The notes under the pieces: generated by a model
What the model was told of the DNA's origin: nothing
Databases searched by the model: none
The model's input: only the letters and a program-made list of their open reading frames with translations
Part shown: in pieces, positions 51,747 through 60,773 of the stretch
Layout of the letters: every line of letters begins with the position of its first letter
Numbering within the stretch: position 1 is the stretch's first letter
Position numbers and translations under genes: made by a program
Source: Pseudomonadota bacterium
GTDB taxonomy: Bacteria; Pseudomonadota; Gammaproteobacteria; Pseudomonadales; Pseudomonadaceae
Assembly (NCBI GenBank): GCA_023431055.1
Contig: JAEYXX010000170.1
Coordinates: 1 to 64,000 of the forward strand
Direction: 5' to 3'
Length of the DNA stretch: 64,000 bases

Positions 51747-53924
51747 ATGACTGAACGCGTTCAAGTCGGCGGCCTGCAGGTCGCCAAAGCCCTGTACGAC
51801 TTCGTGAACAACGAAGCCATTCCCGGTACCGGCATCGCTGCCGACCAGTTCTGGGCCGGTGCCGCCGCGGTCATCAAGGACCTGGCGCCGAAAAACCGCG
51901 CCCTGCTGGCCAAACGTGACGAGCTGCAGGCGCAGATCGATGCCTGGCACCAGGCGCGCAAGGGCCAGGCTCATGACGCGGCTGCCTACAAGGCCTTCCT
52001 CCAGGAAATCGGCTACCTGCTGCCGGAACCGGAAGACTTCCAGGCCACCACCACCAACGTCGACGAAGAGATCGCCCGCCTGGCCGGCCCGCAGCTGGTG
52101 GTGCCGGTGATGAACGCGCGCTTCGCCCTGAACGCCTCCAACGCCCGCTGGGGCTCGCTGTACGACGCACTGTACGGCACCGACGTGATCAGCGAAGAAG
52201 GCGGCGCCGAGAAGGGCAAGGGCTACAACAAGGTGCGCGGCGACAAGGTTATCGCCTTCGCCCGCGCCTTCCTCGACGAAGCCGCACCGCTGGCTGCCGG
52301 CTCGCACGTCGACTCCACCGGCTATGCCATCGTCGACGGCAAGCTGGTCGTTGCCCTCAAGGGTGGCAGCAACAGCGGCCTGCGTGACGACGCGCAGCTG
52401 GTCGGCTTCCAGGGCGAGGCCAGCGCGCCGATCGCCGTGCTGCTCAAGCACAACGGCCTGCATTTCGAAATCCAGATCGATGCCTCCAGCCCCATCGGCA
52501 GCACCGACGCCGCCGGCGTGAAAGACGTGCTGATGGAAGCCGCGCTGACCACCATCATGGACTGCGAAGACTCCGTCGCGGCCGTCGATGCCGACGACAA
52601 GGTGGTGGTCTACAAGAACTGGCTGGGCCTGATGAAGGGCGACCTGGCCGAAGAAGTGTCCAAGGGCGGCAGCACCTTCACCCGCACCATGAACCCGGAT
52701 CGCGTCTACACCAAGCCGGACGGCTCCGAGCTGACCCTGCACGGCCGCTCGCTGCTGTTCGTGCGCAACGTCGGCCACCTGATGACCAACCCGGCCATCC
52801 TCGACGCCGAAGGCAACGAGGTTCCGGAAGGCATCCAGGACGCACTGTTCACCAGCCTAATCGCGGTGCACAACCTGATCGGCAACACCACGCGCAAGAA
52901 CACTCGCACCGGCAGCGTGTACATCGTCAAACCGAAGATGCACGGCCCGGAAGAAGTCGCCTTCACCAGCGAACTCTTCGCCCGCGTCGAGGATGTGCTG
53001 GGCCTGGCCCGCAACACCCTGAAGGTCGGCATCATGGACGAAGAGCGCCGTACCACCGTCAACCTCAAGGCGTGCATCAAGGCTGCCAGCGAGCGCGTGG
53101 TATTCATCAACACCGGCTTCCTCGACCGTACCGGTGACGAGATCCACACCTCCATGGAAGCCGGCGCCGTGGTGCGCAAGGCGGCCATGAAGAGCGAGAC
53201 CTGGATCGGTGCCTACGAGAACAACAACGTCGACGTCGGCCTGGCCACCGGCCTGCAGGGCCGCGCGCAGATCGGCAAGGGCATGTGGGCCATGCCGGAC
53301 CTGATGGCGGCGATGGTCGAGCAGAAAATCGCTCACCCGCTGTCCGGCGCTAATACCGCCTGGGTTCCGTCGCCGACCGCCGCCACCCTGCACGCCCTGC
53401 ACTACCACAAGGTCGACGTGTTCGCCCGTCAGGCCGAACTGGCCAAGCGCACCCCGGCGTCGGTGGACGACATCCTGACCATCCCGCTGGCCAAGGACAC
53501 CAACTGGAGCGAGGAGGAAATCCGCAACGAGCTGGACAACAACTCGCAAGGCATCCTCGGCTATGTGGTGCGCTGGATCGACCAGGGCGTCGGCTGCTCC
53601 AAGGTACCGGACATCAACGACGTCGGCCTGATGGAAGACCGCGCCACCCTGCGCATCTCCAGCCAACTGCTGGCCAACTGGCTGCGCCACGGCATCGTCA
53701 CCGAGGCGCAGGTGGTCGAAAGCCTCAAGCGCATGGCGCCGGTGGTGGACCGCCAGAACGCCAATGATCCGCTGTATCGCCCGATGGCTCCGGACTTCGA
53801 CAACAACGTCGCCTTCCAGGCCGCGCTGGAGCTGGTGATCGAAGGCACCAAGCAGCCCAACGGCTACACCGAGCCGGTGCTGCATCGCCGTCGTCGCGAG
53901 TTCAAGGCCAAGAACGGCCTGTGA
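51747..53924 (+). CDS. glcB: Malate synthase G
   Basis: The 725-residue monomeric enzyme condenses glyoxylate with acetyl-CoA to malate, closing the glyoxylate shunt during growth on acetate or fatty acids. Family blocks are intact: [36 protein letters not shown] and the metal and substrate region [19 protein letters not shown]. The ATG at 51747 follows GAGAGTGAGG. It fits metabolically with the two acyl-CoA dehydrogenases elsewhere in the window. A terminator follows. Confidence 0.98.
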   Translation: MTERVQVGGLQVAKALYDFVNNEAIPGTGIAADQFWAGAAAVIKDLAPKNRALLAKRDELQAQIDAWHQARKGQAHDAAAYKAFLQEIGYLLPEPEDFQATTTNVDEEIARLAGPQLVVPVMNARFALNASNARWGSLYDALYGTDVISEEGGAEKGKGYNKVRGDKVIAFARAFLDEAAPLAAGSHVDSTGYAIVDGKLVVALKGGSNSGLRDDAQLVGFQGEASAPIAVLLKHNGLHFEIQIDASSPIGSTDAAGVKDVLMEAALTTIMDCEDSVAAVDADDKVVVYKNWLGLMKGDLAEEVSKGGSTFTRTMNPDRVYTKPDGSELTLHGRSLLFVRNVGHLMTNPAILDAEGNEVPEGIQDALFTSLIAVHNLIGNTTRKNTRTGSVYIVKPKMHGPEEVAFTSELFARVEDVLGLARNTLKVGIMDEERRTTVNLKACIKAASERVVFINTGFLDRTGDEIHTSMEAGAVVRKAAMKSETWIGAYENNNVDVGLATGLQGRAQIGKGMWAMPDLMAAMVEQKIAHPLSGANTAWVPSPTAATLHALHYHKVDVFARQAELAKRTPASVDDILTIPLAKDTNWSEEEIRNELDNNSQGILGYVVRWIDQGVGCSKVPDINDVGLMEDRATLRISSQLLANWLRHGIVTEAQVVESLKRMAPVVDRQNANDPLYRPMAPDFDNNVAFQAALELVIEGTKQPNGYTEPVLHRRRREFKAKNGL

Positions 53925-53947
53925 TTCGCTCACTGCGCGAATGAATA

Positions 53948-53972
53948 AACCGCCCTCCGGGGCGGTTTTTTA
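53948..53972 (+). terminator. Terminator after glcB
   Basis: AACCGCCC (53948-53955) pairs with GGGCGGTT (53960-53967), followed by TTTTATT, 24 bases after the stop codon. Confidence 0.92.
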
Positions 53973-53979
53973 TTGGGCA

Positions 53980-54040
53980 GTCGCGGCTAAAGCTCCCTCC
54001 CACGGGCGCTGAACGTTGTGGGAGGGGCTTTAGCCGCGAC
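53980..54040. repeat. Inverted REP-like pair between convergent genes
   Basis: GTCGCGGCTAAAGCTCCCTC (53980) and its inverted counterpart GTGGGAGGGGCTTTAGCCGC (54019-54038) face each other over 13 bases, forming one long potential hairpin between glcB and the sulfatase-family gene. Confidence 0.8.
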
Positions 54041-54046
54041 AGACAA

Positions 54047-56113
54047 CTAGCGCGCCGCCTGCGCCATCTTCTCCACCGTCACGCCGGTGGTATTACCCAA
54101 CAGACTGGATGTCGCGGTCTGTACGAAGGCCGACAGCTTGCGTTCCAGATCGCTGCGCCGCTGCGCGTCGTCGATCACCTCGGCACGGGCTTCGTGGCCC
54201 AGCTGGTAGCGATAAAGGCGCGCATCACGGTCACGCGGCTTGACCAGAATGTTGTCGCCGGTCACCAGGCCCACGGTCTGATCACTGCCCGACGGTTTGA
54301 TCACCGCCACACCGGCATCGCCCTCAGGCAGCGCAAGCAGGTCGCGGCCCCAGCATTGCTGCTGCACCGGCTGACCGAGGCGGCCCATGATGGTCGGCAC
54401 CACGTCGATCTGGCTGCCGACGGTGTCGCGGCTGTTGCCGAAGGTTTCCTGCACGCCTGGGCCGATCAGCAGCAGCGGAATGCTGAAGCGTGACAGGTCC
54501 ATCTCGGTGATCTGTTCGTCGTTGCCGAAACCGTGGTCGCCCAGCACCACGAACAGGGTGTCCTTGAAATAGGGCTGCTGGCGCGCCTTGGCGAAGAACT
54601 GGCCAAGCGCCCAGTCGGCATAGCGCATGGCCGTCAGGTGCTGGTCCAGCGAGCCATGGCCGGTGACGGGTTCGACCGGCAAGTCTTCCGGCAACGCATA
54701 GGGCGTGTGGTTGGACAATGTCTGCAAGAGCGCATAGAAGGGTTTGCCCTGGCTGCCGAGCTTGGCCAGTTCATCGGCGCCACGACTGAACATGTCCTGG
54801 TCGGACACGCCCCAGGTCGGGTCGATGAACACCGGGTCGACGAAGTCATCTCGGCCGACGAAATTGCGCATGCCCTGGTTGGCGAAGAAGCCGGACTGGT
54901 TATCCCAGGCGAAGCTGCCGTTGTACACGTAGACATCGTCGTAGCCGCGAGCACTGAGCAGCTGCGGCAGGCCGGAAAACTGATGGCTGCCTTCCGGCAT
55001 GCGCATCAGGTATTCGAAGGCCGGCAGGTTGGGGAAGCAGGCCATGGTGGCGAACATGCCCTGATGAGTATGGGTGCCGTTGGAGAACACGCGCTGGAAC
55101 AACAGGCCCTCCTTGGCCAGCGCATCGAAGTTGGGGGTGATGCCGTCCTGGTTGCCCATGGCGCCGATGTAGCGTCCGGCCATGCTCTCCATGAGGATCA
55201 CTACCACGTTGCGCACCTGCGGCAGCTGACCTTCGACTGGAGGCGTATAGACGCGGCGCACCGCGGCCACGTCGGCGTCGATCAGCTCATCGCGCGGGGT
55301 CAGCAGCAGGTCGCGGGTGATCTGCTTCGCCTCCTCGGCCGGCAGCGTGGCTTTCCAGCTGTTGTCGCGGTGGTCGGAAAAGAAGTTCTCGGCGGCGTCG
55401 ACCAGGGTCAGCGTACCGTTGAGGCCCAGGTGGTTGGCGAACATCGAATCGGTGGTATAGGCATCGCCCCAGCGCAGCGGCGGTCCAGAACGCAGGGTGC
55501 CACGAGCGGCGACCACGCAGACCAGCAGCAACAGCACGAACACGGCAGTGCGCACCGGCCAGCTTGGCGGCGCGGCACGGCCACAGGCGCGGGTGGCGCG
55601 CTCGACACAACGGAACAGCCAGGCCAGCAGCAGCGTAGCCAGGGCCCAGGCCAGCAGCAGGCGCAGTACCGGGAAGCCATTCCAGATCATGCTGGCCACG
55701 GTACCGATGTCTTCCTGCATGTACTGGAACACCAGGCTGTTCAGGCGCTGGTGGAATTCACGATAGAAATTCAGTTCGACCACGGCGAAGAACAGGCACA
55801 GGCTGGTAGCGAACGTCAGCCAGGCGACATGCAGACGTCGCGCGCGCATCGCCGTGACGCTGAGCAGCGACAGACTGAGCGGAATGCACAGGTAGACGAT
55901 CAGACGCAGGTCGAAACGCGCACCGTTGACGAAGGATTCGACGAAGGTGCCGGCCGGCGTATCGGCGATCAACGCCTGGTTGTAGGCCAGCAGCCCCAGA
56001 CGGGCCAGGGCGAACAGCAGCAGCATGCACAGCGCGCTGCCCAGGATGAAAGCCAGGTGACTGGCAACACTGACCTGCGCCGCCCCACGGGCAGCTGGTA
56101 CGGATGACTGCAT
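54047..56113 (-). CDS. LTA synthase / sulfatase family membrane protein (phosphoglycerol transferase-like)
   Basis: The 688-residue protein has about five N-terminal membrane helices (to about residue 210) and a periplasmic alkaline-phosphatase-superfamily domain. Visible motifs are VVILMESMAGRYIGAMG (first metal acid), NGTHTHQGMFATMACFPNLP (probable catalytic Thr) and FVVLGDHGFGND (metal Asp/His). The layout is that of LtaS and of OpgB-type phosphoglycerol transferases, which in Gram-negatives modify periplasmic glucans or lipids with phosphoglycerol. The acceptor is unknown. The ATG at 56113 is preferred to a start 18 codons upstream, because it lies just before the first membrane helix. 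Confidence 0.88.
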   Translation of the reverse strand: MQSSVPAARGAAQVSVASHLAFILGSALCMLLLFALARLGLLAYNQALIADTPAGTFVESFVNGARFDLRLIVYLCIPLSLSLLSVTAMRARRLHVAWLTFATSLCLFFAVVELNFYREFHQRLNSLVFQYMQEDIGTVASMIWNGFPVLRLLLAWALATLLLAWLFRCVERATRACGRAAPPSWPVRTAVFVLLLLVCVVAARGTLRSGPPLRWGDAYTTDSMFANHLGLNGTLTLVDAAENFFSDHRDNSWKATLPAEEAKQITRDLLLTPRDELIDADVAAVRRVYTPPVEGQLPQVRNVVVILMESMAGRYIGAMGNQDGITPNFDALAKEGLLFQRVFSNGTHTHQGMFATMACFPNLPAFEYLMRMPEGSHQFSGLPQLLSARGYDDVYVYNGSFAWDNQSGFFANQGMRNFVGRDDFVDPVFIDPTWGVSDQDMFSRGADELAKLGSQGKPFYALLQTLSNHTPYALPEDLPVEPVTGHGSLDQHLTAMRYADWALGQFFAKARQQPYFKDTLFVVLGDHGFGNDEQITEMDLSRFSIPLLLIGPGVQETFGNSRDTVGSQIDVVPTIMGRLGQPVQQQCWGRDLLALPEGDAGVAVIKPSGSDQTVGLVTGDNILVKPRDRDARLYRYQLGHEARAEVIDDAQRRSDLERKLSAFVQTATSSLLGNTTGVTVEKMAQAAR

Positions 56114-56278
56114 GGATAGGCCTTGCTCTTTACGGAATACATGGGCGGGTGCAGTCTGCCCGGGCACAAGTCAAAATTTCGTCAAGACCCCGCGCCCGGC
56201 ACCCTACTTAGGTGCAATGGGCAACGCCGACAGTCGAGACCACACTGACACCATCCCGAAACTACGAGGCGCACGCCC

Positions 56279-58210
56279 ATGAGCAAGGCCGACGCGATGG
56301 CCGATGCGGGCAAAACTGCGGTGCTTCAGAACATCCACGGCACCATGGAGTTCCTGCAGAAGTTCCCGCCTTTCAACCAGATGGACACCGCCCATCTGGC
56401 GTTTCTGGTCGAGCACTGCCAGCTGCGCTTCTATGCCGAGGGCGACTCGATCATCAAGCCCAGCGATGGCCCGGTCGAACACTTCTACATCGTCAAGCAG
56501 GGCCGCGTGCACGGTGAGCGCCCACACAGCGCGAGGCGCGGCACCGAGACCACCTTCGAGATCACGGCCGGCGAATGCTTCCCGCTGGCCGCGCTGATCG
56601 GCGAGCGCGCCACGCGCACCGAACACCTGGCCGCCGAAGACACCTTCTGCCTGCTGCTGGCCAAGCACGCCTTCATCAAGCTTTTCGCCGTTTCCAACCC
56701 GCTGCGCGACTTCGCCCTGCGCGGGGTCAGCAGCCTGCTCGACCAGGTCAACCAGCAGGTGCAGCTGCGTGCAGTGGAAACCCTCGGTGCGCAGTATTCG
56801 CTGGACACCCGCCTGGGTGAACTGGCCATGCGCCAACCCATCGGCTGCGCGCCCGACACGCCGCTGCGCGATGCCGTACGGCTGATGCACGAGCAGCACG
56901 TGGGCAGCATCGTGGTGCTCGACCCGGCCGACAAACCGCTGGGCATCTTCACCCTGCGCGACCTGCGCCGCGTGGTCGCCGATGGCGTCGACCTGGCCCA
57001 GCCGATCGGCAACCTGATGACGCCCAACCCCTTCCATCTGGCGCCGGATGCCAGCGCCTTCGATGCCGCCATCGCCATGACCGAGCGACATATCGCCCAC
57101 GTCTGCCTGGTGGAACACGAGAAACTCTGCGGGGTGATTTCCGAGCGCGATCTGTTCAGCCTGCAGCGCGTCGACCTGGTGCATCTGGCGCGCACCATCC
57201 GCCACGCCGGCAAGGTCGAGACTCTGGCCGGGCTGCGCAGCGACATCCGCCTGCTGGTCGACCGCATGCTCGCCCACGGCGCCAGCTCGACGCAGATCAC
57301 CCATATCGTCACCCTGCTCAACGACCACACCGTATGCCGGGTGATCGAGCTGACCCTCGAGGAAATGGGCGATCCAGGCATCCCCTTCACCTGGCTGTGC
57401 TTCGGCAGCGAAGGCCGCCGCGAACAGACCCTGCACACCGACCAGGACAACGGCATCCTCTTCGAGGCCAGCGATGCCGCCGAGGCCGCAGCCATTCGCG
57501 AGCGCCTGCTACCCATCGCGCGCGAGATCAACCAGCGCCTGGCACAGTGCGGTTTCACCCTGTGCAAGGGCAACATCATGGCCGGCAATCCCGAGCTGTG
57601 CCTGTCGCGCCAGGAATGGTCACGACGCTTCGCCGGCTTCGTCCTCGAAGCCACGCCGGAGAACCTGCTGGGCTCGTCGATCTACTTCGACCTGCGCACC
57701 ATCTGGGGCCCGGACGAAGGCTGCGAGCAACTGCGCGAGGAGCTGCTCCGCCGCGTCGCCAGCAACAGCCTGTTCCAGAAGATGCTGGCCGAGAACGCCC
57801 TGCGCCAGCGCCCACCGGTCGGGCGCTTCCGTGATTTCGTGGTGGCACGTTCCGGCGCCGACAAGGACACCCTGGATCTCAAGGTGCAGGGCCTGACGCC
57901 TTTCGTCGACGGCGCGCGCCTGCTCGCGCTGGCCAATGGCATCGGCGCGGTCGGCACCCTGGAGCGCTTGCGCGCGCTGATCGCCAAGGGCGTGATCGAT
58001 GCGCTGGACGGCGCCGCCTATGAAGAGGCCTACCACTTCATTCAGCAGACGCGCATGCAGCAGCACCAGCTGCAGGCACGCGACGAGCTGCCCTACTCCA
58101 ATCGGGTCGACCCCGACCACCTCAACCACCTGGACCGGCGTATTCTGCGCGAGTCGTTCCGCCAGGCGCAGCGCCTGCAGAGCAGCCTGGCCATGAGGTA
58201 CCAGCTATGA
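56279..58210 (+). CDS. cNMP-binding / CBS / DUF294 nucleotidyltransferase-like protein
   Basis: The 643-residue cytoplasmic protein has a cyclic-nucleotide-binding-like domain (about 20-140), a pair of CBS domains (about 160-285; DKPLGIFTLRDLRR and EKLCGVISERDLF) and a DUF294 nucleotidyltransferase domain (about 330-450) with FGSEGRREQTLHTDQDNG, the G-S-x11-D-x-D pattern of the superfamily. A DUF294 C-terminal domain ends the protein. Such proteins resemble GlnD-like signal transferases and are commonly paired with a DnaQ-type exonuclease, as here (ATGA overlap at 58207). Target unknown. Confidence 0.92.
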   Translation: MSKADAMADAGKTAVLQNIHGTMEFLQKFPPFNQMDTAHLAFLVEHCQLRFYAEGDSIIKPSDGPVEHFYIVKQGRVHGERPHSARRGTETTFEITAGECFPLAALIGERATRTEHLAAEDTFCLLLAKHAFIKLFAVSNPLRDFALRGVSSLLDQVNQQVQLRAVETLGAQYSLDTRLGELAMRQPIGCAPDTPLRDAVRLMHEQHVGSIVVLDPADKPLGIFTLRDLRRVVADGVDLAQPIGNLMTPNPFHLAPDASAFDAAIAMTERHIAHVCLVEHEKLCGVISERDLFSLQRVDLVHLARTIRHAGKVETLAGLRSDIRLLVDRMLAHGASSTQITHIVTLLNDHTVCRVIELTLEEMGDPGIPFTWLCFGSEGRREQTLHTDQDNGILFEASDAAEAAAIRERLLPIAREINQRLAQCGFTLCKGNIMAGNPELCLSRQEWSRRFAGFVLEATPENLLGSSIYFDLRTIWGPDEGCEQLREELLRRVASNSLFQKMLAENALRQRPPVGRFRDFVVARSGADKDTLDLKVQGLTPFVDGARLLALANGIGAVGTLERLRALIAKGVIDALDGAAYEEAYHFIQQTRMQQHQLQARDELPYSNRVDPDHLNHLDRRILRESFRQAQRLQSSLAMRYQL

Positions 58211-58911
58211 GCAAGTTCACCTGGTTCACCGGCCGCGGTCCGGCCCTGACCCAGCAGCAGTTGCAGCGCCGCAACGAGTTGAGCGCGCCGGCGCCCTTCG
58301 ACGAGCGCCCGCTGCATCAGCAGCGTTTCGTCGTACTCGATCTGGAAACCACCGGTTTGAACATGCGCCGTGATCAGGTGCTGGCCATCGGCGCGGTGGT
58401 GATCGACAACGGCGCCATCGACTTCGCCGAACAGTTCGAATGCACGCTGCACCAGCCCGATCATCAGGCCAGCGCCAGCACCCTGATTCACGGCATCGCC
58501 CCCAGTGAAGTGGCCCGCGGCGTCGATCCTGCCGAGGCGCTGCTGGACTTCATGGAGTTCGTCGGCAGCAGCCCGCTGCTGGCGTTTCATGCCGAGTTCG
58601 ACCAGCGCATGCTCGCTCGCGCACTGCGCCAGAGCCTGGGCTATCGCCTGCAGCACCACTTCCTCGACGTCGCCGAAATCGCCCCGCTGCTGTGCCCGCA
58701 GTCACGCATCCGTCAGGGTGGGCTGGACGAGTGGGTCGCGGAATTCGGCCTGCAGGTACACCAGCGGCACAACGCCAGCGCCGACGCCCTGGTCACCGCC
58801 GAACTGGCGCTGATGCTGTTCAGCAAGGCGCGTCGTCAGGGTATCGATACGCTCCCGGCCCTGCAGCAGCAGCTCAACAGCCGTCGTCGCCAACGGGCAC
58901 ATTCGCTTTAG
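58207..58911 (+). CDS. DnaQ-like 3'-5' exonuclease (DEDDh)
   Basis: The 234-residue protein has the three exonuclease motifs: FVVLDLETTGL (Asp and Glu), FHAEFDQRM (Asp), and HNASADALVT with the DEDDh His. It is shorter than DNA polymerase III epsilon and lacks its C-terminal clamp region, so it is a stand-alone exonuclease paired with the DUF294 protein upstream (four-base overlap). Its TAG stop is immediately followed by the left end of a structured repeat element at 58912. Confidence 0.93.
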   Translation: MSKFTWFTGRGPALTQQQLQRRNELSAPAPFDERPLHQQRFVVLDLETTGLNMRRDQVLAIGAVVIDNGAIDFAEQFECTLHQPDHQASASTLIHGIAPSEVARGVDPAEALLDFMEFVGSSPLLAFHAEFDQRMLARALRQSLGYRLQHHFLDVAEIAPLLCPQSRIRQGGLDEWVAEFGLQVHQRHNASADALVTAELALMLFSKARRQGIDTLPALQQQLNSRRRQRAHSL

Positions 58912-59051
58912 CAGGCCGTTGAAAAGCGTAGGCGAGGCAGCCAATGCAAGGCAAAAATAGGCGAAAAAGCGGAGTTTACGAGCTGTAAATGAGCATTTTG
59001 AGCCTGTTTTTAACGCAGCAGTGGCAACGCAGATAGTTTTTCAACAGCCTG
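58912..59051. repeat. Structured repeat element, copy 3 (140 bp)
   Basis: Ends CAGGCCGTTGAAAAGC (58912-58927) and GTTTTTCAACAGCCTG (59036-59051) are complementary apart from two bases. Inner arms AAAAATAGGC and GCCTGTTTTT pair with one wobble or mismatch. The core matches copies at 41541 and 45747. It begins directly after the TAG stop of the exonuclease gene. Confidence 0.9.
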
Positions 59052-59163
59052 TTAGCACTGACTCGTGCCCATCCGATACAACCCAGCACATAGCACCCCG
59101 CGCCCCACCCGTCGCTCATCACGTACGCCGCGATTGCAGGATGCTGGCCCGCTCTGCGATTAT

Positions 59164-59182
59164 GCGAATAGTTCTCGATTTG
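59164..59182 (+). promoter_or_regulatory. Candidate Fur box upstream of the ECF sigma gene
   Basis: GCGAATAGTTCTCGATTTG matches the Pseudomonas-type Fur site GCGAATGATTATCATTTGC at 13 of 19 positions. It lies 25 bp upstream of the GTG start of the FecI-like gene, where Fur control of iron-type ECF sigma factors is normally found. Confidence 0.62.
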
Positions 59183-59207
59183 TTTCTTATCCATTACCGA
59201 GGTCAGC

Positions 59208-59726
59208 GTGTCCGCGGGCGATCCCACTCAGCAGCATGTGCTCGGCCTGTTCTACCGCGATCACCGCGAGTGGCTGCTCGGCTGGCTGCGCAAAAGCCTT
59301 TACGGCCACGAACGCGCCGAAGACCTGAGCCAGGACACCTTCGTGCGCCTGCTCGGGCGCACTGACCTGGCCGAGGTACGCGAGCCACGCGCCCTGCTGA
59401 CCACCATCGCCCGCGGCCTGCTGGTCGATCACTTCCGCCGCAGCGCCTTGGAACGCAGTTACCTCGATGCCCTGCAGGGGCAACCCGAGACCTCTCATCC
59501 CAGCCCTGAAGAGCAAGCCATTGCGCTGCAAGCGCTGCAGGAGGTCGACCGGCTGCTGGGCAACCTGTCCGTCAAAGCGCGTCAGGCATTTCTGCTCAAT
59601 CGCCTCGATGGTCTGGGCCATGCGGAAATTGCTGAGCGCCTGGGCGTGTCGGTATCACGGGTGCGTCAATACCTGGCCCAGGGCCTGCGTCAGTGCTACG
59701 TCGCTGTCTATGGAGAGGCGCAATGA
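59208..59726 (+). CDS. ECF sigma factor, FecI-like (iron-starvation type)
   Basis: The 172-residue protein has ECF sigma region 2 (RAEDLSQDTFVRLLGR and LLTTIARGLLVDHFRR, about 40-85) and region 4 (VKARQAFLLNRLDGLGHAEI and SVSRVRQYLAQGL, about 120-165), as in FecI/PvdS-type factors. The start is taken as the GTG at 59208. It overlaps a FecR anti-sigma gene as ATGA, followed by a receptor with an STN domain, so it is the sigma factor of a cell-surface signalling triad. A Fur-like site precedes it. Confidence 0.93.
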   Translation: MSAGDPTQQHVLGLFYRDHREWLLGWLRKSLYGHERAEDLSQDTFVRLLGRTDLAEVREPRALLTTIARGLLVDHFRRSALERSYLDALQGQPETSHPSPEEQAIALQALQEVDRLLGNLSVKARQAFLLNRLDGLGHAEIAERLGVSVSRVRQYLAQGLRQCYVAVYGEAQ

Positions 59727-60673
59727 GCGCTGTCTCGGCGCGGGTGCTGGACGCTGCTATCGAGTGGCAACTGCGCCTGGACAACATCGCGAAGGATAAA
59801 GCGCCCGCAGACTTTCATGCCTGGCTGGCTGCCGATCCGGAACATGCCCGTGCCTGGCATCAGCTCAACGCGCTGAGCACCCACCTGGCCCCGGCTGCAA
59901 CACCGCTGATGCGCCGCGCCTTGCTAAGCCGCCCCGCCTCGCGCCGCCCGTCCCGTGCCCTGCTCAGCCTGGGCCTGCTGGGTGCGCTGACCCTGGGCCT
60001 GCTGGCAAGCCAACGCCCCCTCACCGATTATCTGGCCGACGCCCGCACCGGCGCAGGTGAGCAACTTGAGTTGCGCCTGAGTGATAACAGCCAGGTCACC
60101 CTCAACAGCGCCAGCGCCCTGGATATCGACTTCGACGCCGAGCAGCGCCTGTTGACCCTGCGCAGTGGTGAGATCCTCGTGCAGACGGCTCCGGGCGATA
60201 AACGTCCGTTTGTCGTCGCCACCGCCCAAGGCCGTCTGCGCGCACTGGGGACACGTTTTCTGGTGCGCCGCGACGGTGACCGTACGCACCTGACCGTGTT
60301 GCAGTCAGCAGTGGCCGCACACCCCAGCAACAGCGGCGAAACCCGCGTGATTCAGGCAGGCCAGCAGGTGGACATGCTGTCGACCGGGCTGGGCAGCAGC
60401 AAGCCCGCCGCTCCGGCGGCCGATGCTTGGAGCCGCGGCATGTTGGTGGTCGAAGGGCAACGCCTTGACCAAGTGCTCGCGCAACTGAGCCCCTACCGAA
60501 CCGGCTACCTGGGCGTCGACCCGCGTATCGCCGGTCTGACCATCAGCGGCAGCTTCCCACTGCACGACAGCGACCTGGCCCTGGACGCCCTGGCCCTGAG
60601 CCTGCCGGTGCGCATTGAGCGCCTGCAACCCTGGTGGGTACGCGTGGTGCCGGCCACCCCGGCATCACCCTGA
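59723..60673 (+). CDS. FecR family anti-sigma regulator
   Basis: This 316-residue inner-membrane protein has an N-terminal cytoplasmic sigma-binding domain (DAAIEWQLRLDN, FHAWLAADPEHARAWHQLN with the conserved Trp residues, about 1-80), one membrane helix (about 85-105) and a periplasmic FecR domain (about 120-310, LELRLSDNSQVTLNSASAL). It relays the signal from the receptor STN domain to the sigma factor. The ATG at 59723 overlaps the sigma stop by four bases. Confidence 0.93.
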   Translation: MSAVSARVLDAAIEWQLRLDNIAKDKAPADFHAWLAADPEHARAWHQLNALSTHLAPAATPLMRRALLSRPASRRPSRALLSLGLLGALTLGLLASQRPLTDYLADARTGAGEQLELRLSDNSQVTLNSASALDIDFDAEQRLLTLRSGEILVQTAPGDKRPFVVATAQGRLRALGTRFLVRRDGDRTHLTVLQSAVAAHPSNSGETRVIQAGQQVDMLSTGLGSSKPAAPAADAWSRGMLVVEGQRLDQVLAQLSPYRTGYLGVDPRIAGLTISGSFPLHDSDLALDALALSLPVRIERLQPWWVRVVPATPASP

Positions 60674-60773
60674 TTCAGCTGCCGTAAATTTATTTCGGCG
60701 GCCCCCTGTCACTTTTGCAGTCTCCTTCGGCATTAGGTCAATGAGACCTATTATCTTCCAGGAGATATTCGCA

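Noticed and set aside
58976-59227. 83-codon minus-strand frame after the exonuclease gene
   Set aside because: Most of it is translation of the structured repeat element (copy 3); there is no start signal or domain.
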